Shown: positions 22,645-30,677 of the stretch, piece by piece
How the letters are laid out: the number at the start of each line of letters is the position of its first letter
How positions within the stretch are numbered: the stretch's first letter is position 1
DNA from: Acidimicrobiia bacterium
Lineage (GTDB): Bacteria; Actinomycetota; Acidimicrobiia; Spongiisociales; UBA5794
Assembly (NCBI GenBank): GCA_024762335.1
Contig: JANTHO010000025.1
Coordinates: forward strand, 1 to 34,308
Direction: 5' to 3'
Length of the DNA stretch: 34,308 nucleotides
The notes under the pieces: model-generated
Databases searched by the model: none
What the model saw: only the letters and a program-made list of their open reading frames with translations
What the model was told of the DNA's origin: nothing
Translations under genes and position numbers: made by a program

Positions 22645-23541
22645 TCAGCGTTTCAAGAACTCGACGAGTTCCGGAACGAGGATCTCGAATGCATCCTCCT
22701 GGACGTAGTGGCTCGCATCGTCGATCCGTGTGACCTCCGCATCGGGGAACGTGTCAAGCCATAGATCGTCGAGCGTGTCCGGCGTGAAGGCAGGGTCCTT
22801 CATGGGCCAGGCGATGTGCACCGGCTTGTCCCTGAAGTGCTCGATGAGCCGATCCTCGATCACGCCGCCGAACTCGGACGTCGGATCGCCCGGCCCTGCG
22901 GGGATCTCGCGTGGGAACACAAGCACCGGTGTCCGCTTCGACCACGAGTCATGTGGCGCCAAGTAGGCACGCTTCACATCGGCTGTGAGCCGGTCCTTGT
23001 GCGCGACCCCCGCCTGGAACATGAACCCCCGGACGAAGAGGTGGCCGCCCTTGACCATCAACTCACCCGCACCGGGCATCCTGAACATTCTGACGATCAC
23101 GGGGAGCTTCACATCCTCACGCATGCGGTGTGCGAACGTATTCAGGATGAATAGGCTCCGGACCCGCTCGGGATGGTTCGTCGCCCACGACAGACCGATG
23201 GGGCCACCCCAGTCCTGCACGACAATCGTGGCATCGTGAAGATCGAGCGACTCGAGCAATGCAGCGAGCCGTTCCGCATGCCGGGGAACCCGATAGAGGT
23301 CGGGGTCATCCGGCTTGTCCGATCGCCCGAATCCGAGATGGTCGGAAACGATCACCCGATATCCGGCATCGGTCACAGGCCCGACGAAGTTCCGATACAA
23401 GTAGCCCCAGGTCGGGTTGCCGTGCACCATCACGACCGGACGACCCTCCCCCTCGTCGATGTAGTGCATGCGGCCCTGCGCACTGTCAAACCACTTCGGT
23501 TCGTACGGCCACGTGCCTCCGAATGTCCAATCAATTGCCAT
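22645..23541 (-). CDS. Alpha/beta hydrolase, haloalkane dehalogenase-type
   Basis: A 298-residue hydrolase whose catalytic layout matches haloalkane dehalogenases, which release halide from alkyl halides. VMVHGNPTWGYLYR carries Asn42 at the halide-binding position. VVQDWGGPIGLSWA gives nucleophile D110 followed by W111, the other halide-stabilising residue. The catalytic acid is probably D249 in AWPMKDPAF (after strand 7, as in subfamilies I and III) and the base H278 in DASHYVQEDA. The lid (residues about 135-220) is typical in length. The ATG at 23541 is supported by the TACGAT box 6 nt upstream. Epoxide hydrolase or another hydrolase activity cannot be excluded. It is divergent from the HTH/Clp-N pair. 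Confidence 0.85.
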   Translation of the reverse strand: MAIDWTFGGTWPYEPKWFDSAQGRMHYIDEGEGRPVVMVHGNPTWGYLYRNFVGPVTDAGYRVIVSDHLGFGRSDKPDDPDLYRVPRHAERLAALLESLDLHDATIVVQDWGGPIGLSWATNHPERVRSLFILNTFAHRMREDVKLPVIVRMFRMPGAGELMVKGGHLFVRGFMFQAGVAHKDRLTADVKRAYLAPHDSWSKRTPVLVFPREIPAGPGDPTSEFGGVIEDRLIEHFRDKPVHIAWPMKDPAFTPDTLDDLWLDTFPDAEVTRIDDASHYVQEDAFEILVPELVEFLKR

Positions 23542-23547
23542 ACGGTG

Positions 23548-23575
23548 ATCGTACATGTCGATGGCTCGACAGCAA
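23548..23575 (-). promoter_or_regulatory. Leaderless promoter of the dehalogenase-type gene
   Basis: On the minus strand, -10 TACGAT (23553-23548) ends 6 nt before the ATG, and TTGCTG (23575-23570) is a -35-like element 16 nt upstream of it. Confidence 0.5.
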
Positions 23576-23597
23576 GAAGCGACGATGAAGCGCAGTA

Positions 23598-23639
23598 TCA
23601 ACTGTCGTTGACAACACGCTGTCTATCAACTATCGTTGA
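23598..23639 (+). promoter_or_regulatory. Strong promoter with two palindromic operators, HTH/Clp-N gene pair
   Basis: A consensus -35 TTGACA (23608-23613), a 17-nt spacer and -10 TATCGT (23631-23636) precede the HTH gene ATG at 23645 by 8 nt. Two copies of TCAACTRTCGTTGA (23598-23611 and 23626-23639) start exactly 28 bp apart, so one covers the start of the -35 and the other covers the -10. Each is a perfect TCAAC-N4-GTTGA palindrome. Binding would block RNA polymerase, pointing to autorepression. Confidence 0.75.
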
Positions 23640-23644
23640 TGTCG

Positions 23645-23878
23645 ATGAGTCAGCCATTCGAGATCCCAAGTCCCGACAATCCGGCCGACGCGCTCGCAGC
23701 CGTGGTCGCGTTGCATCGTCTCGCCGACCGGCTCGAACTCGCCGCCGTGCAAACCGCCCTCGATGAGGGCTGGTCCTGGGCACGGATCGCCGAGGCCCTC
23801 GGCGTCACCCCGCAGGCCGCCCACAAGCGACTGTCCCATCGCGTCAGCAGTCCCCGAGCCAGAACGAGACGGCCATGA
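23645..23878 (+). CDS. Small helix-turn-helix DNA-binding protein
   Basis: A 77-residue protein, MSQPFEIPSPDNPADALAAV and onwards, with a helix-turn-helix near residues 43-68 (ALDEGWSWARIAEALGVTPQAAHKRLSHR). The usual pairing of such proteins is with a Clp-N-domain protein, as here. It is small enough to need dimerisation, which fits the palindromic operators upstream. The ATG at 23645 is preferred to the upstream ATG at 23639 because it sits 8 nt past the -10. Its stop overlaps the next gene's start (ATGA). Confidence 0.8.
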   Translation: MSQPFEIPSPDNPADALAAVVALHRLADRLELAAVQTALDEGWSWARIAEALGVTPQAAHKRLSHRVSSPRARTRRP

Positions 23879-24384
23879 GCCCACGACGTCCTTTCGCCGA
23901 TATTGCGACAATGAACACCCTCTTCCCTGCAGCCGAGAGCGAAGCCCTCGCCATGGGAGAGTCCGAACCGGGGGCCGAACACCTCGTCATCGCCGCACTC
24001 GGTCTGCCAGACGGCTCCGCCGCGCGAGCCTTCGAACGGGTCGGCGCCGATCCCGACGACTTCAAGAAGGCCGTCGCAGCCCAGCACGACGAAGCGCTGC
24101 GGTCGGTCGGCATCGCCGTACCCGACCAACTCGCGTCCGAAGGCGTCCGACCCCCGACGAAGCGCAGAGGAGTGTTCAGAAGCAAGGGCTCTTCCCAGCA
24201 GGTGTTCCGTCGCGTCGTCAAGCTCGTACGCAAGGAGAAGTCGCAGATCTACGGGGCGTACATCGTGATGGTCGCCGCCGAGATGAATGAAGGCACCGTC
24301 GTGCGGGCGCTCGAACACATGGGCATCGCCCCGGCCGCCCTCGCACTCGCCGCCCGACAGGAACTCGACGCCTTGGACGGGTGA
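23875..24384 (+). CDS. Clp N-terminal (repeat) domain protein
   Basis: A 169-residue protein made of two Clp-N-like helical repeats: LFPAAESEALAMGESEPGAEHLVIAALGLPDGSAARAF with the EAxxxGxxxxGxEHLLxAL pattern, and a second, weaker one, FRRVVKLVRKEKSQIYGAYIVMVAAEMNEGTVVRALEHMGI. No ATPase (AAA+) part follows, so it is not a full ClpA/ClpC chaperone. It may bind Clp adaptors or substrates, or sense something for the HTH partner. It starts by ATGA overlap with the HTH gene and so is translationally coupled to it. Confidence 0.8.
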   Translation: MSPRRPFADIATMNTLFPAAESEALAMGESEPGAEHLVIAALGLPDGSAARAFERVGADPDDFKKAVAAQHDEALRSVGIAVPDQLASEGVRPPTKRRGVFRSKGSSQQVFRRVVKLVRKEKSQIYGAYIVMVAAEMNEGTVVRALEHMGIAPAALALAARQELDALDG

Positions 24385-24443
24385 CCACCGTTCGGTTCGA
24401 CCGTCGGATTCGCCGTTCCACGGGTCCCGTCCGGACCGGCCGG

Positions 24444-25100
24444 CTACCCTTCGCCCAAGAGCCGTGTCGTCTCGAGCAGGTCCGGCATCCTCATTGGCAT
24501 GTCGGAGTGGGGGATCCAGACGCTCACCGCCGAGTCGGTGACGATCGCCCCCGGTTGCGAGCGGAGCAGGCCCTTTACAGCGGGAAGCATCGCAGCGAGT
24601 TCATCGCGAAGAGCCTGCGGGCCCCGCGCACAGTCCCACGCCCAGCATCCGGCGTGCTCGTCGAGCCAGGGATCGCCGGTTGCGAACGGCGGACGGTTCA
24701 ATGCCCATGCCCGTCTCCCCCGAAACCATTTCGGTGGCGACTCGATCACCCACCGTCCGAGGGTCGGCTGCGTCACGCCTGCCTCAACGACGGCCAGTGC
24801 CTCGTCGACGATTGCATGCTCGCCACGGCGCTCGAGGGGTCTCGGGAGACGGATCGACACCGCCATCCCAGCGTACGCCCCGACGACCCCCCAGTACCGA
24901 TCTCCGCCCGGGCCTACGGCGTGCCACTGGAGGCCGGCGAGCCCCATGTCGACCGATGAGGCGAGCTGTGCCTCCCACCACTGCCGACCGCGGCCCGGCA
25001 TCTCCAGTCCCGAGTCCTCAAGGCGACGGATCGGTGCCCCGCTCGTCGTGGACGGCGTGTAGCCCATCGACCAGCTGGCCGCTGTGAATGGATCGCTCAC
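24444..25100 (-). CDS. Hypothetical protein, no recognised family
   Basis: A 218-residue soluble protein, rich in Trp and Pro. It starts MSDPFTAASWSMGYTPST at a GTG with AAGGAG 8 nt upstream, a good site. Seen features: WW at about residues 41-42, GPGGDRYWGVVGAYAGMAVSIRL, WVIESPPKWFRGRRAWALN, WLDEHAGCWAWDCARG (a Cys-poor, Trp-rich stretch) and a C-terminal ALRDELAAMLPAVKGLL helix. No signal peptide or TM segment is evident. It converges on the Clp-N gene with 59 nt between the stops. I cannot assign a function. Confidence 0.75.
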   Translation of the reverse strand: MSDPFTAASWSMGYTPSTTSGAPIRRLEDSGLEMPGRGRQWWEAQLASSVDMGLAGLQWHAVGPGGDRYWGVVGAYAGMAVSIRLPRPLERRGEHAIVDEALAVVEAGVTQPTLGRWVIESPPKWFRGRRAWALNRPPFATGDPWLDEHAGCWAWDCARGPQALRDELAAMLPAVKGLLRSQPGAIVTDSAVSVWIPHSDMPMRMPDLLETTRLLGEG

Positions 25101-25425
25101 AATGCGCTCCTTGCAAAGGTTCCCGTGGAACGATCACATGTTGGCATCTCTGTGGCGGGAGAGAACCGGTACCGACACCCCGGACAATCATGGACGGAGC
25201 GCAAGCCGCCATCCGCTGGACGAGTCCCCGCACGCTGACGCCCACCGACAGAGTCCCCTTTCTGAGCGATCGTGCGTTCGGCAATGACCTCGACCACCAT
25301 GACATGAGTGCCGACGATCTGATCCCGAATCGAGCAGAGACAGCAGTGAATTCGGGCAGCCGGCGGATCAGGAAAGCTTGACCGCGGACGACCGTCCGTT
25401 CATCTGGGATTCAGGTCTGAGTCGA
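25101..25425. other. Intergenic region, no convincing gene
   Basis: Between the start of the unknown gene and the amidase promoter there is about 325 nt. The plus strand has an open frame at 25190-25381 but its translation is not protein-like. No repeats or hairpins stand out, apart from the promoter-like start at 25426. Confidence 0.5.
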
Positions 25426-25431
25426 TACGTT
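25426..25431 (+). promoter_or_regulatory. Leaderless-type -10 box (TACGTT) of the amidase gene
   Basis: TACGTT ends 6 nt before the ATG at 25438. It decides for this start over the upstream ATG-like start at 25378, and the protein then begins with a clean signal peptide. Confidence 0.5.
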
Positions 25432-25437
25432 TGCCGC

Positions 25438-26682
25438 ATGAACAGTTTGGGAGCGTTTCGTCTCACAGTCGGGATCATCACCATGATCGCCGTCCTCTTC
25501 TCCGTGGCGGCGATCGCCAAGGATCGCTCACCGGCCGCAACGGCAACAACGCTGATTGATCGACCCTCACCCCAGATGGCCATCGCCGCAGCAAGTCGAA
25601 AACCGGTTGAATCACAGCCATGGGGCGTCCCTCCTGTTGCGGCGGAAGCGCCTCCGTCCCCGTGGATCGACCCGGCGTTCAGTGGCCGAGGGACGATCAC
25701 GATCGCTCGCGGCGGAGCGGCACTGGCGGAAACAGCGGGTGGCCCCGCCACGATGACCGTCAGAGAAGGCGTGACGTTTGCCGCCCTCTCCTGGGACGGG
25801 GAATGGATCGAGATTCAGACAACGTGCAGCAGCCGCGGCTTCGTTCATCGGTCGCAGGTTCGCGCAGACGCCGCGGCGCCGGATGTCACCGTCGGGGCGG
25901 GACTCGACTTCTCACAAGCCGTCATCGTCGTCGACCCCGGGCACGGTGGGCCGCGCAACATCGGCGGCGTCGGCCCGCAGGGGACGACCGAGAAGGAGGT
26001 CGTACTCGACATTGCCCGCCGGGTTCGTGACCTCCTCAACGGCTCACACGGCGTCGACTGGGCGACGGGAGAGATCACGACGGCTGGGCCGATTCCGCCT
26101 GCGGGCCGCGTGATCCTGACCCGTACCGGCAAGGATGCCGACTATGAGGTTCGGCTCGATTCCCGGGCGGCGATCGCGAACGCAGCAAACGCTCAAGCAC
26201 TCGTCTCGATCCACACGAATGCCGGATGGGCGGTCGAACTCAACTACCCCGGCAGCGACGTGTACTACCAGTCCCAGCCGGAACTCCGACCCCAATCGGT
26301 GCGGCTTGCCCGGCTGATCGCCGAGGAGTTCCAGCGCTCGTTCCTCCGTTTCGACGCGAACTGGACCGGTGAGGAACGCACGGGAGCGAAGTCCCGTGAG
26401 TCGAAGATCAACCCGGGCCAACAGTTCTATGGAGTCTTGCGACACACGGAGGTTCCTGCGGTAATCGCCGAAGGGGCGTACATCAACAGTGTCACCCAGG
26501 AGCGGCTGCTCCGCACACCGGAATTTCGCCAGGCCTACGCGAATGCCGTCTATCGAGCACTCGTCCGATACTTCACAACCGACGAGTCCGGCGGCGCGAA
26601 ATCATGGGACCCGGACGTCTACCCGAGCACCCGAGGCAACGCCGGCGGCGTTGATGGCTGTGTCATCCCAAGCCAGCCCTAG
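25438..26682 (+). CDS. Secreted N-acetylmuramoyl-L-alanine amidase (Amidase_3)
   Basis: A 414-residue cell-wall amidase that cuts the MurNAc-L-Ala bond. Residues 1-28 form a signal sequence (MNSLGAFRLTVGIITMIAV and onwards). A Ser/Thr/Pro-rich linker and an SH3-like region with TMTVREGVTFAALSWDGEWIEI (about 105-127) precede the catalytic domain (about 158-400). Zinc ligands are in VVDPGHGG (H169), TTEKE (E185) and SIHTNA, and the catalytic Glu is in VIAEGAYI. RTGKDADYEVRLDSRAAIAN is the family's TRxxD-type segment. It is upstream of the two-component system by 120 nt, probably its own transcript. Confidence 0.92.
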   Translation: MNSLGAFRLTVGIITMIAVLFSVAAIAKDRSPAATATTLIDRPSPQMAIAAASRKPVESQPWGVPPVAAEAPPSPWIDPAFSGRGTITIARGGAALAETAGGPATMTVREGVTFAALSWDGEWIEIQTTCSSRGFVHRSQVRADAAAPDVTVGAGLDFSQAVIVVDPGHGGPRNIGGVGPQGTTEKEVVLDIARRVRDLLNGSHGVDWATGEITTAGPIPPAGRVILTRTGKDADYEVRLDSRAAIANAANAQALVSIHTNAGWAVELNYPGSDVYYQSQPELRPQSVRLARLIAEEFQRSFLRFDANWTGEERTGAKSRESKINPGQQFYGVLRHTEVPAVIAEGAYINSVTQERLLRTPEFRQAYANAVYRALVRYFTTDESGGAKSWDPDVYPSTRGNAGGVDGCVIPSQP

Positions 26683-26788
26683 CCCGAGCGGCCCTCGGAA
26701 TGTCCCTCCTCGTATCGCCGATCCGGCCGTGCCTCAGCGACGGCATCCGCCGTTCGGCGCGCGACACCGCAGAAGACGGAAACGACCG

Positions 26789-26794
26789 TAGTGT
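26789..26794 (+). promoter_or_regulatory. Leaderless-type -10 box (TAGTGT) of the response regulator
   Basis: TAGTGT ends 8 nt before the ATG at 26803. A GTG at 26791 lies in the box and so is unlikely to be the start. Confidence 0.45.
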
Positions 26795-26802
26795 TCACTC
26801 CC

Positions 26803-27483
26803 ATGGCCGGTGAACGAATTCTCATCGTCGACGACGACCAGCGTATCGGGTCGACCCTGGTCAGGGCCCTCGAAGGCGTCGGCTACAGCGCGTGCTGGGA
26901 ACAGACGGGAACCGACGCCTTGCGCTCGGTCGGGTTGGAAAGGCCCGACCTCGTACTCCTGGACCTCGGCCTGCCGGATCTCGACGGACTCGTCGTCTGC
27001 GAGGAGATCCGCACCATCGACCCGACGATCGACATCGTCATGCTGACCGCCCGCGACGATGAACTCGATCTGGTCGTCGGGCTCGACGCCGGAGCGATCG
27101 ACTACGTGACGAAACCGTTCAAGCTCGCCGAGCTCCTGGCGCGCATCCGTGCTCAACTGCGCCGAGCGGCACCGCGCACGCACGCGACCTCGACGTTCGG
27201 CGATCTCGTGATCGACGATGACGCCCGGCGCGTCTGGCTCGACGGCGATGAGGTCGAACTCCGGCCGAAGGAATTCGACCTATTGAGCAGATTGGTCGAA
27301 GACGCCGGCAGCGCTCTCTCTCGGGAAACACTGATGAGCGACGTGTGGGACGCGAACTGGTTCGGTTCCACCAAGACGGTCGACTTCCACATCGCCGCGC
27401 TGCGACGCAAACTCGACAAACGCGGAGAAGAGAGTCGGATCACGACACTGCGCGGCGTCGGATACCGGTTCGAATTGCCGTGA
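26803..27483 (+). CDS. OmpR-family response regulator
   Basis: A 226-residue regulator. The receiver domain (1-120) has the acidic pair in ILIVDDDQ (10-12), phospho-acceptor D54 in VLLDLGLPDLDG, T82 in VMLTARDD and K104 in YVTKPF. A winged-helix DNA-binding domain follows (about 130-226): LVIDDDARRVWLDGDEVELRPKEFDLLSRL, then DVWDANWFGSTKTVDFHIAALRRKL and GVGYRF, typical of OmpR/PhoB members. Its stop overlaps the kinase GTG (GTGA). Targets may include the ABC operon at 29029 downstream, but no binding repeats are recognised there. Confidence 0.92.
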   Translation: MAGERILIVDDDQRIGSTLVRALEGVGYSACWEQTGTDALRSVGLERPDLVLLDLGLPDLDGLVVCEEIRTIDPTIDIVMLTARDDELDLVVGLDAGAIDYVTKPFKLAELLARIRAQLRRAAPRTHATSTFGDLVIDDDARRVWLDGDEVELRPKEFDLLSRLVEDAGSALSRETLMSDVWDANWFGSTKTVDFHIAALRRKLDKRGEESRITTLRGVGYRFELP

Positions 27484-28784
27484 GACGTCGGATCCTCTTC
27501 GCAATTCTCGGCATAACGGGCGTAGCCATCGTGCTATTCGGCGCTCCGCTCGCCATCGTCCTCGGCCGGTTGGTCAATGAAGACGCGACCCTCCGCCTCG
27601 AACGGCATGCCATCCTGGCCGCACGGTCCGTCCCTGCGGACTTCGCCGCGAGCGCCGACCCTGTTGAGTTCCCGGAGAACGCCGACGGCGTCACGTTCGC
27701 CCTGTACGACGGGGGCGGTCGACTCGTCGTCGGTGACGGCCCCCGCAGCGCGGATGAGGTCACCTTCCGGGCGTTGAGCGATCAGGTAGCCGACTCCGAA
27801 GCCGCAGGAGTACGGATCGTCGCCGTCCCGGTGGCCGCCGATGAACAGGTCGTCGGGGCTATCCGGGCTGAGCAATCGACGGCTTCCTCCGTTGCCCGCT
27901 ACCGCCGGTTCCTCCTGTCCCTCGCCGCTCTTGCCCTCATCGTTCTCATCATCGGTGCCGCCATCGGATACGTCGTTGCCGGGAGGCTGGCACGGCCCGT
28001 CCGACGTCTCCGCGACGCAGCCGTTCAACTCGGGAACGGTGACTTCGCCATCGACGCCACCCACAGCGACATCCCCGAACTGGATGAGGCCGAGCAGGCT
28101 CTCGTGACCACCGCTCGACGACTCGAAGAGCTGGTGTCGAGAGAACGAATGTTCAGCGCGGACGTGTCGCACCAACTCCGCACGCCACTTGCCGGTCTCC
28201 GCGCGGGAATCGAGACCGAGATGGCCTTTCCGCGACCCGATTCGACGGAGGTGCTCCGTGAGGCACTCGTCGACCTCGATCGCCTCGAACGCACCGTCTC
28301 CGAACTTCTCACGATCGCCCGCACACCCGTCACCGACGACTCCCGGGCCTCGCTCGGAAACGTCCTCAACGACATCAAGTTGAGATGGACGGATCCCTTC
28401 ACCGATGCCGGACGTCACCTCGTCGTCTCACCCGTCCGTCGCGACCAGGAGGTCCGGGGCACCGACGCCATGCTTCGGCATGCTCTCGACGTGCTCGTCG
28501 ACAACGGTCTTGAGCATGGATCCGGTGAGCTCCGCATCGAACACACAATGGACGTGGACACCGTCACGGTCACCGTCACCGACGAGGGCCCCGGGTTCGC
28601 CGCAGATCCGTTTGCAAGCACCGACAGATCAGGTGGATCCGGACCGGCTCCGCTCGAGAGCCTCGGGTTGCCGCTTGCCAAACGGCTGGTCGAGTCGATG
28701 TCCGGCCGCCTGGTGATCCGCAATATCGGACCGCATCCGCAGATCGACGTCGTGCTTCACCGGGCCGACGTGTCACGGCGATAG
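27480..28784 (+). CDS. Sensor histidine kinase (HAMP type)
   Basis: A 434-residue kinase. TM1 is at about 6-28, an extracytoplasmic sensor region covers 30-140, TM2 is at about 143-165, and a HAMP linker follows (GRLARPVRRLRDAAVQLGNGDF). The dimerisation helix carries H231 in ADVSHQLRTPLAGLRAG. The ATPase domain is short and has VDNGLEHGS (N-box), TDEGPGF (G1) and LGLPLAKRLVESMSGRL (G2). It is coupled to the response regulator by the GTGA overlap and must be its partner. The sensed signal is unknown. Confidence 0.9.
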   Translation: MRRRILFAILGITGVAIVLFGAPLAIVLGRLVNEDATLRLERHAILAARSVPADFAASADPVEFPENADGVTFALYDGGGRLVVGDGPRSADEVTFRALSDQVADSEAAGVRIVAVPVAADEQVVGAIRAEQSTASSVARYRRFLLSLAALALIVLIIGAAIGYVVAGRLARPVRRLRDAAVQLGNGDFAIDATHSDIPELDEAEQALVTTARRLEELVSRERMFSADVSHQLRTPLAGLRAGIETEMAFPRPDSTEVLREALVDLDRLERTVSELLTIARTPVTDDSRASLGNVLNDIKLRWTDPFTDAGRHLVVSPVRRDQEVRGTDAMLRHALDVLVDNGLEHGSGELRIEHTMDVDTVTVTVTDEGPGFAADPFASTDRSGGSGPAPLESLGLPLAKRLVESMSGRLVIRNIGPHPQIDVVLHRADVSRR

Positions 28785-29028
28785 GTACGCAGGACTCGCC
28801 GACCCGCAATCTCGGTGATCTCTGCGCGTGGAGCGACCCGATCTCGGCCCGTTGAAGGCCCATTCCCCGTCCGCGATTTTCTGGCCGAATTCTCACCGAC
28901 CGAATACCGCCGCCTCACGCACCGTTCCCTACCTTCCCACGTGACCGGCACACCTGCCGATGCCTATTGGCGATGTGTCGGTCCACGAGCGCAGATAGCG
29001 CCGCGAACGTTGACGACATGGAGAACCG

Positions 29029-29763
29029 ATGAGCCGTCCAGCAATCGAAGTCCGGAATCTCAGTCACCGCTATACCACCGATCCCGTGCTGCGCGACATC
29101 AACCTCACGATCGAGCAGGGTGAGGTCTTCGGGTTCCTCGGCCACAACGGCGCCGGGAAGACCACCGCCATCAACATCCTCACCACGCTCATCGCGCCGA
29201 CGTCGGGAACCGCGATGGTCAACGGCCACGATGTCGTCGCCGAGCGGAACCGCGTGACCGCCGGCATCGGCTACTTGCCGGCAGAGGTTCGCATGTATCC
29301 GCACATGACCGCTGCAGAGAACCTCGTGTTCTTCGCCGAACTATCCGGCGTGTCCAAGCCCCATGAAGCCGTCGCCGAGACACTCGAATACCTCGAGTGC
29401 TCAGAACTTGCGGACCGGAGGCTCGGTTCTTTCTCCACCGGCATGCGCCAGCGGATCGGGATCGCCCAAGCGATCGTTCACCGCCCCCAGGTCCTGTTCC
29501 TCGACGAACCCACCGCAGGCCTGGATCCCATGGGCGTCCGCCAGTTGCGGGAGACCATCCTTCGCTTGAACGCCGACCTCGGGATGACCGTCTTCATGAA
29601 CACCCACCTGCTGAGCGAAGTCGCCCAGGTATGCACCACCATCGGCGTGTTGAGCCACGGCGAGTTGATTTACAAGGACTCGATCGAGGAGACCGTCCGT
29701 CGATTCCCCGACGAGGCCTCCCTCGAAGACATCTACGCCCGGATGGAAAGCGCAACCCCGTGA
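29029..29763 (+). CDS. ABC-2 type transporter ATPase
   Basis: A 244-residue ATPase of the ABC-2 export class. Walker A is GHNGAGKT (38-45), the signature is FSTGMRQR, Walker B is VLFLDEPTAGLD, and the H-loop is NTHLLSE. Its sequence (SHRYTTDPVLRDINLTIEQGEVFGFLG) is close to NosF/CcmA-like subunits. The ATG at 29029 has GGAGAACC just upstream, weak but acceptable. Its stop overlaps the first permease (GTGA). Together with two permeases and a lipoprotein it forms a tight four-gene operon. The 244 nt between the kinase and this gene show no gene. Confidence 0.92.
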   Translation: MSRPAIEVRNLSHRYTTDPVLRDINLTIEQGEVFGFLGHNGAGKTTAINILTTLIAPTSGTAMVNGHDVVAERNRVTAGIGYLPAEVRMYPHMTAAENLVFFAELSGVSKPHEAVAETLEYLECSELADRRLGSFSTGMRQRIGIAQAIVHRPQVLFLDEPTAGLDPMGVRQLRETILRLNADLGMTVFMNTHLLSEVAQVCTTIGVLSHGELIYKDSIEETVRRFPDEASLEDIYARMESATP

Positions 29764-30677
29764 TCACCACATTCGCCTCACAACAGATCCAATCCCTCCG
29801 ACGGCAGCGAATCTTCGTCGCCCTGCTGATCGCGCTGCTCGCCATGACGGCCGTCGCGGGAGTCCTCGGATGGTCGAGCCACAACACCATCACCCGCGTG
29901 TACGACGAAGCCGTCAGACTGCTGGCAGCCGACGGGAAACCCGCACCACCCAACCCCTTCCTCCTCAAACCATCCCTGTCGCTACTGTCGAACATGGTGG
30001 TTTACATCCCTCTGCTCGGCGCTCTGTTGGCGCTCGTGCTCGGGCACCTGAGCCTCGCCGACGACGAGGCGGACGGCGTTGGGCGCCTCATCTTCTCTCG
30101 ACCGGTATCCAGAACCCACTATGTCGCAGGGAAGCTCTTCGCCGTAGCATCGGTCCTCGCCGCGGCCCTGGCAGGAAGCCTCCTCGTCGGCATCGGATCC
30201 CTACTCGTCGTGAACCGGGCCGTCCCCGCCATCACCGACCTGGGCCGACTCGTGGTGTTCTACGGCCTCTCATGGCTCTACCTGATGGTGTTCGCGCTCG
30301 TCGGCATGATCGCCGTCTTGATGACCCGCCGGACGTCCCTCGCCCTCCTATCCGCCATGGGCGTCTGGCTCGTCATCACCTTCGCCGTGCCCCAATTCAC
30401 CTCCGGGCTGCGACCGACCGAGTCACTGAACCCGATCACCAACCCGGTGAGCACATCGCAACGCTTCTTCCAGATCACAGCGTTCGCTCGACCGTACTCG
30501 GTCGCCGAGCAGTACAAGGCTGCGAGCAGCCACATCCTCAATCTCGTGACGGCAGAACCCGTCGCTCAGACCATCCAACGGGTCCTCCCGATCGCCGTTC
30601 TGGTCACCTCACTCGCCATCGTCACACTCGTGCTCGTCGAACGACACGACTTTTCCCGGAGCAGCAGCAATGAGTAG
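29760..30677 (+). CDS. ABC-2 type transporter permease 1
   Basis: A 305-residue membrane protein, starting at the GTG of the GTGA overlap with the ATPase. One TM near the N-terminus (about 16-37), a large extracytoplasmic region, then a cluster of five TM helices. The segment LADDEADGVGRLIFSRPVSRTHYVAGKL is characteristic of NosY-like permeases, with an SRPVSR motif. The C-terminus has another TM (VLPIAVLVTSLAIVTLVLV). The substrate is unknown. The next gene overlaps by 8 nt. Confidence 0.85.
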   Translation: MITTFASQQIQSLRRQRIFVALLIALLAMTAVAGVLGWSSHNTITRVYDEAVRLLAADGKPAPPNPFLLKPSLSLLSNMVVYIPLLGALLALVLGHLSLADDEADGVGRLIFSRPVSRTHYVAGKLFAVASVLAAALAGSLLVGIGSLLVVNRAVPAITDLGRLVVFYGLSWLYLMVFALVGMIAVLMTRRTSLALLSAMGVWLVITFAVPQFTSGLRPTESLNPITNPVSTSQRFFQITAFARPYSVAEQYKAASSHILNLVTAEPVAQTIQRVLPIAVLVTSLAIVTLVLVERHDFSRSSSNE

